NCBI GenBank assembly: GCA_004431415.1
Contig: QPMI01000506.1
Location: forward strand, 1-37,261
Direction: 5' to 3'
Source: Cyanophora paradoxa
Lineage: Eukaryota; Glaucocystophyceae; Cyanophorales; Cyanophoraceae
Length of the DNA stretch: 37,261 nucleotides
In this document: piece after piece, positions 21,684 to 31,640 of the stretch
Layout: each line of letters opens with the position of its first letter
How positions within the stretch are numbered: position 1 is the first letter of the stretch
Notes under the pieces: model-generated
Told to the model about the DNA's origin: nothing
The model's database searches: none
What the model saw: the letters and a program-made list of their open reading frames with translations, nothing else
Made by a program: the position numbers and the translations under genes

Positions 21684-22342
21684 TGAACATCCAGAGAAAG
21701 AACTACCTTGACCAGAGACTGCAGCTAGCCGAGATGCGAGCAGCTCCAGAGAAAGAACTACCTTGACCAGAGACTGCCTAGCTATAGCCATATGCCTAGC
21801 TGCAGCTCGCGTGAGTGTCCATATGCCTAGCTGCAACTGCGGGACGAGCGCAAGGACTCGATGGGCGCACGGGGCTCAAGAAGAGGGGGAAGCGCGGCCG
21901 ATGCAGACGCGCTTGCGTGCCACGGTGCGCGCTTTCGCCACGCAGCCGTGGGCCCTTCCGCGACTCCGGTGATCGTAATGCTCCCGTCAGGCTTGCCGGA
22001 GGGCGTGCCAAAGCCGCAGCGGGACGCCACCTGCGGTATTGACGCCATCGTAAATGGCCCGTGCGGCGCCGCGGGCGGTGCACGGGCGCTGCGCCGGCGA
22101 TGGGATCGCAGTCTGTGTGCGTACCGTAGGCGGATGCGAGCCTCGGGCGTGCCTATTCGCAGCCCGCCGCGAGGAACAGGTGGTGTTGCCAACTGGCACG
22201 CCCGAGCGAGGCGGCGCGGGATGGGGCTGGGCGGCGCCCAGGTCACTGGCGGCTCGCTCGCGCCGAGCTCGCTGCAGGAGCGCTCGGCGGGCTCCGGGAT
22301 GGCTGAGTCCGGTGTACCGGGAGGTGTTGGGTACGCAGCGAA
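21684..22342 (+). repeat. Inverted repeat, left arm (5' region of the 22,343 gene)
   Basis: Reverse-complement copy of 31,039 to about 31,640. The match runs from GATGAACATCCAGAGA-like sequence at the outer end, through GGGACGAGCGCAAGGACTCG, to the base before ATG 22343. The inner 250 bases are almost identical; many differences are single-base indels. Near the outer end this arm has its own short tandem duplication (CCAGAGAAAGAACTACCTTG at about 21,691 and again at about 21,746). Both strands have open frames here, but the frames differ between arms, so I read it as non-coding promoter/leader. Confidence 0.88.
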
Positions 22343-23115
22343 ATGGCCGCGGGTGGCGCGAGCCCGGCCCAGCCAAGCAGCATCGAGGAGGAGACTCTGC
22401 GCGGCTACGTGGACCAGAGGAAGACGGCCGCTGAGATACTGACTCTGCTAGCCGAGCAGCACGGCATCAACCTCAACAGGCGCGCTCTGCGCTCCAGGCT
22501 CCGCGAGCTTGGCCTCTCAACGAACTACGCTCTCTCTTTCAATGTCCTTTGTGTCGCCGTGCTGGAGGTTGTTAACTTAAATGGCCCCCTTTTCGGCGGC
22601 GGCATGATCCGCACGGCCCTCCGCGCCCAAGGCATCACAGCGTCGAAGTCGAGGATTCGGAAGGCCCTCGCGGTGTTCGATCCGGTGTGGCGCGAGGTCC
22701 GCGGGATCCGCGCGATCCTCCGCGAGCGAGGAATCAAAGCGTCGGAGTCATGGATTCAGCGCGTCGCCAGCGCCGCGGCCATGAAGATAGAGTGCGATCT
22801 GCCATGCTGCACTAGTATATCCCCAGTCTATCCCAATCTGGCTCACGCGTGCCTTGCCGCGGTGTGCAGGTCACACATGCCCGTGCCCTACAACCCAGCT
22901 GTGCAGGGCCGGAAGGAGCTCCGCGATCGCTTCGTCAACTACGCCCGCGCGCGCCCCCGATACAACGGGTCCGCGCCGCTGCAATGCGTTCCGCTGTTCC
23001 GCTGAGGCGCTGCTTGCTCACAGGTACTTCGCATTTGCCTACGGCTGGACCCTCGGTCCCGACCAGCCCGAGAAAATCTACAGACCTATAGATATGTACA
23101 GGTCAATGATGGAGT
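22343..23115 (+). CDS. Integrase-like protein, N-terminal part, probably truncated
   Basis: The start is MAAGGASPAQPSSIEEETLR, then a helix-turn-helix-like part (TAAEILTLLAEQHGINLNRR; LRSRLRELGLSTNYALS) and IRTALRAQGITASKSRIRKA. The gene at 31,779-33,961 has the same order: REIVALLHEEHQIQISMRAL, LSDLDLSTDYSLS, ALRAAGITVAKSRIQHALAE. Here the second unit is duplicated in degenerate form (IRAILRERGIKASESWIQRV). Downstream, YNGSAPLQ and then FAYGWTLGPDQPEKIY match YGSAPP and FGWSVGFDQNEK of the other copy, which I take as the start of a DDE-type integrase core. The frame closes at MYRSMME, before any second catalytic Asp. This is either a decayed copy or a domesticated fragment. Transcription would start in the inverted repeat. 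Confidence 0.6.
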
Positions 23116-23351
23116 AGGTGACTCGTGTGCATGTGCCCTTCGCATCCTTCACTTTGCACGTTCCTTGCTTGTGCCCTTTCATTTGTGTACAATTATTCTT
23201 TAAGCAGCTACTTTTGCTCCTTTGACACGCTGCACAAGCCACAGGGGCCGCCGGGCAAGAAAGGCAATCAATATGGACTTAAAAGCATCTGAACAGAAAA
23301 ACAATGAAGCCTGAGGGGATCTCTCGGAGTTGAAGCCCTACAAAGATCTCA
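23116..23351. other. Short convergent intergenic region
   Basis: T-rich 3' flank between the truncated integrase-like gene and the coiled-coil gene. No coding evidence is seen. Confidence 0.4.
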
Positions 23352-24247
23352 TTAAGGGCGTGCATCCAGCATCACACCGATGTAGTCGCAACCCGCTCTG
23401 TAGGCCATGATGTCCTTGAGATCTGCATCGGGCACATTTATCAGCAAAGGCGCGGCACGTCTAGGCGCAGCAAATGGAATGACCACGCACTGTCCTTCGT
23501 GCGCACCCGCACTCCAATTCGTCGCGCATCCTCTTGCCAAGGATCTGCGAGCAGAACTAAGGCACGTGGCATCGCACTGCGAGCTCCGAGCATCGTACTG
23601 CGAAGATCGAGCTCGCCTCCTCGACCTCACGGATTCGGGCGTTCGCATCGGCCCGCGCCTTCTCAGACTTGCTCAGCTCCTCTTTCACCTCGCGGTACCT
23701 GTCGCATACGTCCTGCCGCAGAGCTGAGGCATGCTGAGCGGCCGCATGCGCATCGCACGCGCACCTTTGTCAGTCCCAGATCGACCTCACGGATTCGGGC
23801 GTTCGCATCGGCCAGCGCCTTCTGAGACTTGCTCAGCTCCTCTTTCACCTCGCGGTACCTGTCGCATACGTCCTGCCGCAGAGCTGAGGCATGCTGAGCG
23901 GCCGCATGCGCATCGCACGCGCACCTTTGTCAGTCCCAGAATCTGCGGTCCGACGAATTCGTTCGCTCTCTCCCTGGCCTCCATCTCGGCCACCTTTCGG
24001 TGCAAAGTGTCCACCTCCGCTTGCTTATCGGCAAGCCTCTCGTTGAGGTGCTGTGGGAATTCCGAAGTTCATCAGATAGCTGGTGGCGCCCGCTACCGTC
24101 GCGCGGACCACAAAGGCAACGCACATTCAGACTGTGCTCGACGATCGTCATGACTTTCTCGTTGCAGCAAGGCCGCTCCACTTGCGTGCTGCTGTCCACC
24201 GACGCTCCCGCCATCGTCTTGGGGTAGTGTGAACCCCCGAGCGGCAT
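23352..24247 (-). CDS. Coiled-coil protein with a duplicated exon and a gene A-like C-terminus
   Basis: Minus strand. Start candidates are MPLGGSHYPKTMAG (24,247) or MAGASVDSSTQ (24,214). It continues VERPCCNEKVMTIVEHSLNV, RCLCGPRDG, QLSDELRNS, then HLNERLADKQAEVDTLHRKV, AEMEARERANEFVGPQILGL. One G-run (24,055-24,057) needs an extra base to keep this coiled-coil frame. Two nearly identical exons follow (DVCDRYREVKEELSKSQKAL / KSEKARADANARIREVEE) with near-identical introns. The last part, LKDIMAYRAGCDYIGVML, then DARP and stop at 23,352-23,354, matches LTEVMAYEANCNYIGVVL of gene A (11 of 19 positions), so this is a shortened relative or fusion. The strong heptad pattern suggests a homo- or hetero-oligomer. 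The join between coiled coil and C-terminus (about 23,440-23,560) is unclear. Confidence 0.6.
23621..23940 (-). repeat. 160-bp tandem duplication of an exon plus intron
   Basis: Copies at 23,621-23,780 and 23,781-23,940 differ at only a few bases. On the minus strand each copy holds a 108-nt exon (36 codons, phase 0 at both ends) and a 52-nt intron (gtgcgcgtgcgatgc to ctctgcggcag). The duplication therefore adds coiled-coil length without breaking the frame. Confidence 0.85.
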
Positions 24248-24295
24248 TCCGCGGCAGAACGCGTTCTTTGAACGTTCGCGACAATCCGCGTCATC

Positions 24296-25587
24296 CGCGG
24301 CAACCGCGGCATTTTGAGTCTATCCGCGGCAACTCCGCGGCAGTTACGTGAGAATTAATTAACCACGAAATTAAAAAAGGGGGGTAGTCCAAATGACGCG
24401 GCATCTTCGCGGCATTCCGCGCTACTAACAAATTCTGCGGCAATTACCGGTAGATGTCGTTAAATCCGGCAGTTGGCGACAGAACGCGGCATCCAAGGCG
24501 TCGTCGCGCTGCTTTCGCGGCTCTCGCCCGAGAATTAATTAACCACGAAATTAAAAAGTGGGGTAGTGTGATTGACGCGGTGTTTCCGCGGCACTCCGCG
24601 CTACTAGCGGCAATTAGCGGTTCTCGCGAGGTTTGTCGGCATTTTGCGGCTCTACAGAACCGCGGCGTCGCTTCGTATGTCCCGATGAGGCGCAGATCAT
24701 GAGCTTCATGATCATGACGCGCGTTTCCTCCGCATCATGATGCAGGCATGTTCAGAGGAACTATATAAGTATTTTAATCATGCTTAGAACGTGTGCGCTT
24801 TTTCCACAGACCACCCTAGCTTCAGTGCTTTATGGCAATTCATGAATTGTCAGTCTGACAGTTCATCCTGTACTTTTCTGTTCGACACATGTGTCTGTGG
24901 TCTGCATGCACAATCCGCCTCCTCCTAAACATGATTAAAATATTTATAGAGTACCTCTGGACATGCAGGCATCATGACGCGGGAGAAAACGCGCCTCATG
25001 ATCATGAAGCTCACGATCCGCGCCAGATGGCAAGCCAGAATTGACGCCGCGATTCGTATTTGCCGCGAACAACCGCAATGTACCGCGATTGTCAAATCAT
25101 GCCGCGGTTAGGGAAAACTGCCGCGAAGTTGCCGCGTTATTTGGACTACCCCCCTTTTTTATTTCGTGGTTAATTAATTCTTGGGAAACCGTCGCGTAGA
25201 AAACGCGATTCCATCGCGGATGCCGCATTTTGACGCTAACTACCGAATTTGACGACGTGTGGCAGTAATTGCCGCTAGTAGCGCGGAGTGCCGCGGAAAC
25301 ACCGCGTCAATCACACTACCCCCACTTTTTAATTTCGTGGTTAATTAATTCTCGGGCGAGAGCCGCGAAAGCAGCGCGACGACGCCTTGGATGCCGCGTT
25401 CTGTCGCCAACTGCCGGATTTAACGACATCTACCGGTAATTGCCGCAGAATTTGTTAGTAGCGCGGAATGCCGCGAAGATGCCGCGTCATTTGGACTACC
25501 CCCCTTTTTTAATTTCGTGGTTAATTAATTCTCACGTAACTGCCGCGGAGTTGCCGCGGATAGACTCAAAATGCCGCGGTTGCCGCG
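24296..25587. mobile_element. Foldback / MITE-like element with about 320-bp terminal inverted repeats
   Basis: The left arm 24,296-24,616 and right arm 25,268-25,587 are near-perfect reverse complements, opening CGCGGCAACCGCGGCATTTT. Each arm holds two units at a 180-bp period, marked by AATTAATTAACCACGAAATT (left at about 24,353 and 24,533; right, inverted, at about 25,335 and 25,515). A third, diverged unit lies at 25,142-25,185. The centre contains a second, AT-richer inverted pair. I see no transposase and no clear target-site duplication. Mobility would depend on an enzyme supplied elsewhere. Confidence 0.85.
24690..25023. repeat. Inner inverted repeat within the foldback element
   Basis: About 100-bp arms at 24,690-24,786 and 24,925-25,023 share GAGCTTCATGATCATGA, GCATCATGATGCAGGCATGT and TATTTTAATCATG-type words in inverse order. 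The pairing extends inward through CCACAGACCA and TCTGTGGTCTG. Its composition differs from the outer arms, so it may be a separate, nested element. Confidence 0.8.
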
Positions 25588-25852
25588 ACACGTCGCGCGC
25601 TCACTCGCGTCACATTTCTTCCCATCCCATCAAGAGCCGCGCTCTTTCTTTTGCCATCGCATCCCGCTTCGACGCACAGTGCATGCGGTGTCGCGTTGGC
25701 GCGTGCGCAGCCGCAGGCCAGTCTGCCATCCCAGAGCTAGCTGCTGGCATGAGAGAGACTGGGTTCATTTGGATGGGAGAAGAAACAGAACCGGAAAAGA
25801 GAGAAAAGGAGGTCTACAACGCCAGGATAGCGCGTGAGATACGAGAAGAGAG
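25588..25852. other. Intergenic, 3' flank of SET gene
   Basis: A modest open frame on the plus strand (25,440-25,856) crosses the foldback arm and has no motifs, so I do not annotate it. Nothing else is evident. Confidence 0.4.
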
Positions 25853-26508
25853 CTAGCGAGCCAGCACGCTCCAGTACAGCTGCCCGTACGGGACGAAGAT
25901 CTCCATCCCTGCTTGAGGACGCAGTCGGCGACTAGCCAGACCTGCCCGTCCTTCTCCACGCGGAAGAAGGCGTTGTTCGAGAAGCGGGGTGAGTCCCGGG
26001 CTTATCCGCGTCATTTGCGAAGCGCGCTAGGCTCGCCTCCGGAAAGTCGGTGGCGTCGAGGACGTACGTGTGCCCGTACTTGCCTTTGAACGAGATGCTG
26101 TAGAGGCGACGCGAGGGCTCGCGAGCGAAAATCTCCAGCGCTTGAGTCTTCGTGTAGATCGTCCCGCGGTACGGGGTGATGAGGTCACCTGGTCTGAAAA
26201 CAACTGCACCACGGCGCACGCCCGGCCGCTCCACGAAGAGGCCGGTCCCGGCGCGCCAGATGCCCGACTGCTTCGGCAGAAGCCAGCCCGCGCGGCGATC
26301 GATGCCGATGGCAGCGGTGGTGCGCGGCAGACGGCCTCGCCGCGGGGTCTGCGGCAAACTTTACTCGCAGCGATACTGGCGGCACGAGCGGCAGTCGAAC
26401 GAGCGCACGCTCACACCACGCGTCCTTGCCGTTACCTGCCGGCAGCGAGTGCAGCTGGCAGTTAGCGCACAGGCGACCCACTGGCGGCGCAGCGCACTCA
26501 GCGCACAT
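25853..26508 (-). CDS. SET-domain protein, putative lysine methyltransferase
   Basis: The N-terminus has paired CxxC motifs (MCAECAAPPVGRLCANCQLH, about 26,450-26,508) and a further FDCRSCRQYRC in another frame, suggesting a zinc-binding module. The SET core follows: GIWRAGTGLFVERPG, FRPGDLITPYRGTIYTK, YGHTYVLDATDFPEASLARF, ANDADKPG (the place of the usual RFxNHSC...PN), FSNNAFFRVEKDGQVWLVAD, and the signature-like end IFVPYGQLYW before SVLAR and stop at 25,853-25,855. Two single-base gaps must be filled to read this through: the G-run at 25,988-25,991 and the CCC at 25,907-25,909. The canonical NH pair reads as ND here, and the last Cys-rich post-SET part is absent, so activity is uncertain. 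The likely substrate would be histone or another nuclear Lys. The gene is divergent from the one at 26,813. Confidence 0.75.
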
Positions 26509-26812
26509 ACCAGTTCAGTACCTCCGGCCGAAGCGAGACGACGCAGCTGCCTATACATTTTGCTTCGGAACTGCCCACCAGCTCGAGATCCCAGCGCTGG
26601 GGCTTCGGTACCGGTACCCCCTGCCGGAGCACCCGCCGTCCCGTTCTCCTGCTGTGAGCTCAACGGCAAGGCTTCTGCTCAGCTCCTACCGCGGTGCTAG
26701 CCCTCTTGTGCTAAATCACGCCCGCACGCCCCGCGCAATCTTCGGGAATTCCCGCGCTGACGCCCATTTGGGCAGCCGTCAATACACATAGGCGGCCTTC
26801 GGCACGGCAGAC
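26509..26812. promoter_or_regulatory. Divergent promoter between SET gene and plus-strand gene
   Basis: A 304-base interval separates the two start codons. The overlapping open frames lack motifs. A bidirectional promoter is inferred from gene orientation, and no specific boxes are identified. Confidence 0.4.
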
Positions 26813-28808
26813 ATGTCAGCGCCGGCCGAGGAACGGAAGCGGAGGCCGCGTACAGACGCGCAGACAAGCGAGCCGGGCGCGGGAAAGGCCGCGCGCAGGA
26901 ATCGTGCTGCCCGGATGCCGGCGGCCAACCGAGCTGGGGGCTAGCCAACGGCTTTTACGATCTGGATCCCGATACAGGATTGCCCGTCGGCGTGCGGCAC
27001 CTGGAGCAGACATGCATGATCCTCGGCGTGAAGGACACGTTCAGCAAGCAGGTGTACGATCCCTTGACGGGGCAGCAAGTCAAGCGCAACACCCAGCTTT
27101 ACACAGATAGCTCGAAGCGTGTCGTTCACGTCTGCGAGATCTGCAGGATCCTCCTTTGGATCGGGGCTATCGCTGGCCGCGCGTGCGCCCGCCGCGGTAA
27201 CTCGTGCGCGGTGTTCGCTGACTCTGCCTGCAGGTGTGCTATCTCGGAATCGGTGTATTATGGGGAAAACGGAGTATGCGGGCCTCCTGTGATCACGCAT
27301 ATGCACACATGCGTGCAAATGCTCGCGCAAGTGCAAGCCGTTTACATGCACGTGTACAAGGACGCACCACGCGAGACGCTGAGAGATTTCCTGGTCGGCT
27401 CGCTGCCGACGCCTTCAAGAAGGATCCGCCGCTGCGCCTGGCCGCAGCGCTCGTTGCTGTCCTCCCGCTGCAGCCCCCCGCGGCAGATGCCGCGGCAGAT
27501 GGGGTTGTTTCCCCCCCGCTCCTCCTCCTTTGCCGCACCTCCTCCCCGCCTCTCCTTTGCCCTCCCCGCCTCTCCCTTTGCCCCTCCCTCCGCCTCTCCC
27601 TTCGCCCTCCCCCGCCTCCTTCCGTTCCTCCCCAGCCCTCCTGCCACCCCTCCTGCCTCCACTCCCCGTCCCCGCCCGCCTGCCGTCGCCGTCTCGCCCT
27701 TTCTCGGAGGATTAGGCCTGCCCGAGCAGCAGCTCTACGCTCTGTGGGCATGTCGATTCCTGTGGTCGACGTCGAGATCGAAAATCCTACACCGGCCACA
27801 ACCGATAGGAATGAATGGGATGAAGGGGAGGAATGCATAGCTTCCGACCAGAAGCCGGGTATGCTGCAGAATGCACAGTTGATGGCAATTGACTGACAGT
27901 TCCATGCCAGGTCGTCAGGAACTGAAGCCGATGAAGATCAGCGACGCCAAGAAACCAGTACGAGAGTATGTGCGGAATGTCATTGATGACTTGGCGATGA
28001 TCCCGAAGACGGCAAGATTCCACTTACTACCTCTCAAGTGCAGACAGGTAAACGTACAGTTCTTCGTTCTGTCTCAGATCAATGGTTTTGACCGACTTCT
28101 TCCGTGTGTGTCTGTGCCTCAGGCATCTATCTTCTCATGCTTGTCAGCAGTCAATGGAGAAACCCGCTGTGGCATGTGGAGAGCCCGTGCCCTTCGGCCT
28201 CCTCGACAACACGGCCTACATTCATCTGCTGGTCGACTTAGCTCGACAGGGCAAGCATGTGCTCTTTTGCTTCAACACAAATCACAGGACACCCACAGGG
28301 CGTGAGGTTGGACACTGGTGTGCCGTGCAGACTGCTTCCGTAGATCGATGTCTGATGCAACACACAGGATTCTCGGCTACCTCGCAAAGAAGGACGTCAG
28401 ACTGTCTGCACCTTCGCCGATTCAATGAATTGGACGAAAACATTGGGTAAGGTTGCAGATATGCTCCACTCCCATAGAGTAAGTGTGCTGGGAACATCTA
28501 CGACCACGCTGTTCAGTTTAATTGCGTCGATGTGAGTTCTTTTCTAGAGTATCTGTATTGTCTTTCTGATGCACTTTGCTCCAGTGCGGTGTGTGGATCT
28601 GGGCTGCTGTGTACACGCTCATGTTCCCACATGTAGCGATAGCCAGCTCAACGTGCAGGCTGCTCTCCGCTCACAGCTGCTCACAAGTAAACCAGATGGA
28701 AGTGCGAATGAGTGCTGGATCAGGCAGTGGAGGGAACGGATCCGCAAGCTAGCTCTTGTAGTTTGTGACCCTGCCCGGGATGACGAGGATCTCAAGCTTG
28801 AGCCCTGA
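26813..28808 (+). CDS. Unrecognised multi-exon gene divergent from the SET gene
   Basis: ATG 26813 gives a basic N-terminus (MSAPAEERKRRPRTDAQTSE) and, with one base added to the G-run at 26,936-26,940, GLANGFYDLDPDTGLPVGVR, TCMILGVKDTFSKQVYDPLT and QLYTDSSKRVVHV. Later segments are ISESVYYGENGVCGPP; VYKDAPRETLRDFLVGSL, then (another base gap near 27,397) ADAFKKDPPLRLAAALVAVL; a long pyrimidine-rich, Pro-rich stretch; MSIPVVDVEIENPTPATTDR; SDAKKPVREYVRNVIDDLAM; MEKPAVACGEPVPFGLLDNT, AYIHLLVDLARQGKHVLFCF; GRQTVCTFADSMNWTKTLG; and a last exon QLNVQAALRSQLLTSKPDGS ending DEDLKLEP with the stop at 28,806-28,808. Several joins have good sites (for example gtatgc/ccag near 27,860-27,910). I do not recognise the family. 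Confidence 0.6.
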
Positions 28809-29260
28809 ATCAAAATATTTACATTGTGCGCACAGATGCATACAAAGCCTGCGATTATCTTCTCATGCTCGCTACGGCACGTTCTACAGTGCGCTGCCTG
28901 TGCTGGGCAATCTTCGCGAGGGCGCGCCTGGCGTTGTTTCGCCTCGCGCACTCTCTTTGTGCCGACAGTGGGGGCGGCGCTGACGCGCGCTGCTGTGAGC
29001 CGCTTCCGCTGTTCCACGCCTCCTTCTGCTTCAGCTGCTCTTCGTTCTCTTCGTTCTCTGACTCCTGCTCCTCCTCTTCCGCTCCTGCTCCTCCTCTCCT
29101 CTTCCTCCTCCTCTTCCTCCTCCTCTTCCTCCTGCTCTCCTGTGCACGCCGCGTTGCTTGCCGCCGCTCATCCTTTGCACGCCGCATCGCTTGCCGCCGC
29201 TCCTCCTTCCTCTCTCTTCTTCTCCTTGACTCCGAGCACTCAAGGCCTAAAAGGCATGTG
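28809..29260. other. 3' flank with polypyrimidine repeats
   Basis: Contains a CCTCCTCTTCCTCCTCCTCTTCC-type array (about 29,065-29,140) and two diverged copies of CGTTGCTTGCCGCCGCTC (about 29,152 and 29,188). The minus strand reads as a Lys/Arg/Glu-rich frame and the plus strand as poly-Ser/Leu. I take both as low-complexity by-products rather than genes, though the minus frame could be an alternative tail of the RING-PHD gene. Confidence 0.4.
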
Positions 29261-31038
29261 TTAGGAATGCGATGCATGAACATCCAGTATCCAGAGGCAC
29301 GCACAGTACCACTTGCCCTCGGGTATGGTGGCATCCGAAAAACCAGCACATTCGACGTGCCACGCCCTGCCGCACGCCTCCCATCGCAGATGAGGAGTTC
29401 GCCATTCAGAGAGGGATCATCCTCCGATCCGGCCAAATGGCATTTCTGGCAGCAGCAGGCGAGGCCTACACAAAACGTTAGCGAGGTCTTGAATCGCGAA
29501 TGTAATGCAAAGGACACACAGAGATATTCCATCATTTTGAATCCATTCTCGACCACGAAGTTCACACATTCAGGGTGGTAGGCGTTCATGCATCTCTCCC
29601 TGACGTGCTTTCGCTTGATGCACGCCTCTTCCGACCGCCGCAGCCGCCCGGCTCGTGCTGGCAGATGGATTCCTTGTTGTGGCAGCACAAGTAGGGGTGG
29701 CTGTGGTAGTTGGGAAGTTTTCGCCGCAGACGAGGCAACGATAAGTCATCGCCGTCCAGGCTGCCTGCGGTAGTCTGGAGGGGGAGAGGGGTGCTTGAGA
29801 CTGAGAACCTGCGCCCGCATCTACTGCCTCCGCAATGATTAAAGCCTCCGTTGCCTGAAGGCGACGTCATCGTGGAAGTGCTGGTTGCACTCCTTGAACT
29901 CAGCCTCGGAGATGGTCTTCACTCTCTCACCGCTGAGCCTTGCCACAGTGCGGATATCCATGCGACTGTAAAGAGATCAGAAAGGGTACTGTCACAGGGG
30001 GTGGGTGGGGGGGGGCGGATTAGTATGTACCACTCAGGACAGGACGCCTCCCGTGCTTCAGCAGGTCCATGATGCAGGATTCATGGAACTTGTGGGAACA
30101 GATCTTCCCTCGCTGTCGGCCACCGTCACAGGGAGCCCTCTCTCAGGATCCTGGACTGAGCTCAAACAGACTGAGCAGGTTGCATTGATCCCGATCAGAA
30201 GATCAACAGCCTCTTGTCCTCCTTCGAAATTGATGCACGTGCTCTGCACGTTCACGACTGTCAGCAAAAACATCTGCTATGCAGCAGCATCTGCAGACCT
30301 CAGCTCCTGTATAGCGCCTCGGACAAGTCCATAGCCGCCATCTCGGCTAACTCCTCCTCCGTGGGGGGCAGAGAACTTCTTCAGCAGGAGCGGGCGTGGG
30401 CGGCACAGGATCGACCTAGGGGCGCCGCACGACTGTAAGAGATTGGTACAACTGTTGTGCAGCAGCAGAGCACGCACTCGACTGGAACGAAGAACAGGAA
30501 CACGGGCACACGGCCAGGCACATCCGGCGACGCAGCCGGCGCGGGTGGCGCCGCTCCTCAGCCTTGTTTTCAGTTAGCTCTGATTCATTCCTGTACAGGT
30601 ATCATCAGCGCGGATGGCGACGGATCGCGGGCAACGCACGTCGCAGTGACCGTTGCACTAAGGGCGATCGGCTCCGGCGACGGGCGAGGGGGAGTGCGGA
30701 GCGCAATCGTGCACGTCAACGGTCGCTTTCTGAGGCGGGCTGCAGCTGATGGCGGTGGCTGGCGCTGGCTGCTGGCTGGCGTCGACGTCTTGGTCGGCGG
30801 GCTGCGCAGCGAACAGCTGTCTGCAGGTGCTGTCCTCAACAGCTGTCTTAGCTATGAGGTCCTCGGGTGGCGCCGGCGGCTGCGGCTTCGGTCCTTCAAA
30901 GCCGCCGTTTGCCCAGTCAGCAATCGCTTCCGCGTGACGGTACTTGATCCAGTGGTTACGCTCGGCTATATAGCTTTCACGGCGCGCCTTTTGGGGTGTG
31001 TTGAGCTGCGCCGGCGAGGCCAGACGCGGCGTGCGCAT
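29261..31038 (-). CDS. RING plus PHD zinc-finger protein
   Basis: The start, MRTPRLASPAQLNTPQKARR at 31,038, lies at the inner end of the right inverted-repeat arm. The N-terminal part has NHWIKYRHAEAIADWANGGF and a Pro/Ala-rich linker; then a UIM-like TEEELAEMAAMDLSEALYR (about 30,310-30,365); a RING-type part, TCSVCLSSVQDPERG (about 30,165-30,190) with ICSHKFHESCIMDL; RLSGERVKTISEAEFKECNQ; an extended PHD-like module, YRCLVCGENF, PYLCCHNKESIC, CMNAYHPEC; and a PHD finger, CQKCHLAGSEDD, LLICDG, ACGRAWHVECAGF, GKWYCACLW, stop at 29,261-29,263. Reading these as one protein needs single bases added at 30,107-30,109, 29,854, 29,712-29,714, 29,635 and 29,380-29,382. An intron (gtgtgtcc to gttttgtgtag) is clear before LACCCQKC. 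The family suggests a chromatin reader/ubiquitin ligase. The link between the N-terminal part and the RING is inferred. Confidence 0.68.
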
Positions 31039-31640
31039 TTTCGATGTGTACCCAATTCTCCGGGTACACGGACTCAGCCATCCGGAGCCCGCCGAGCGCT
31101 CCTGCAGCGAGCTCGGCGCGAGCGAGCCGCCAGTGACCTGGGCGCCGCCCAGCCCGCCCCGCGCGCCTCGCTCGGCGTGCCAGTTGGCAACACCACCTGT
31201 TCCTCGCGCGGGCTGCGAATAGGCACGCCCGAGGCTCGCATCCGCCTACGGTACACACACAGACTGCGATCCCATCGCCGGCGCAGCGCCGTGCACCGCC
31301 GCGGCGCCGCACGGGCCATTTACGATGGCGTCAATACGCAGGTGGCGTCCCGCTGCGGCTTCGGCGCGCGCTCCGGCAAGCCTGGCGGGAGCATTACGAT
31401 CGCCGGAGTCGCGGAAGGCCCACGGCTGCGTGGCGAAAGCGCGCACGCAAGCGCGTCTGCATCGGCCGCGCTTCCCCTCTTCTTGAGCCCCGTGCGCCCC
31501 ATCGAGTCCTTGCGCTCGTCCCGCACCTGCAGGCATTTGGAAACTCACTCGAGCTGCAGGTATTGTCGGGAGCTGCTCGCATCTAGGCTGGCTGCAGCCG
31601 AGGTGAAGCTTGAAGGTAGTTCTGTCTCTGGATGTTCATC
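31039..31640 (-). repeat. Inverted repeat, right arm (5' region of the RING-PHD gene)
   Basis: Reverse complement of 21,684-22,342. Similarity starts at the base before ATG 31038 (TTGGGTACACATCGAAA here, TTGGGTACGCAGCGAA in the left arm) and fades near 31,640. It lacks the tandem duplication seen at the outer end of the left arm. It is annotated as promoter/leader for the minus-strand gene starting at 31,038. Confidence 0.88.

Noticed and set aside
24296-25587. CRISPR array, because of regularly spaced AATTAATTAACC repeats
   Set aside because: The units are 180 bp, appear in both orientations and are arranged as inverted arms, and the host is eukaryotic.
29000-29250. A Lys/Arg/Glu-rich minus-strand coding exon
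   Set aside because: It lies after the PHD stop codon and derives from a polypurine triplet repeat. No splice site joins it to the RING-PHD gene convincingly.
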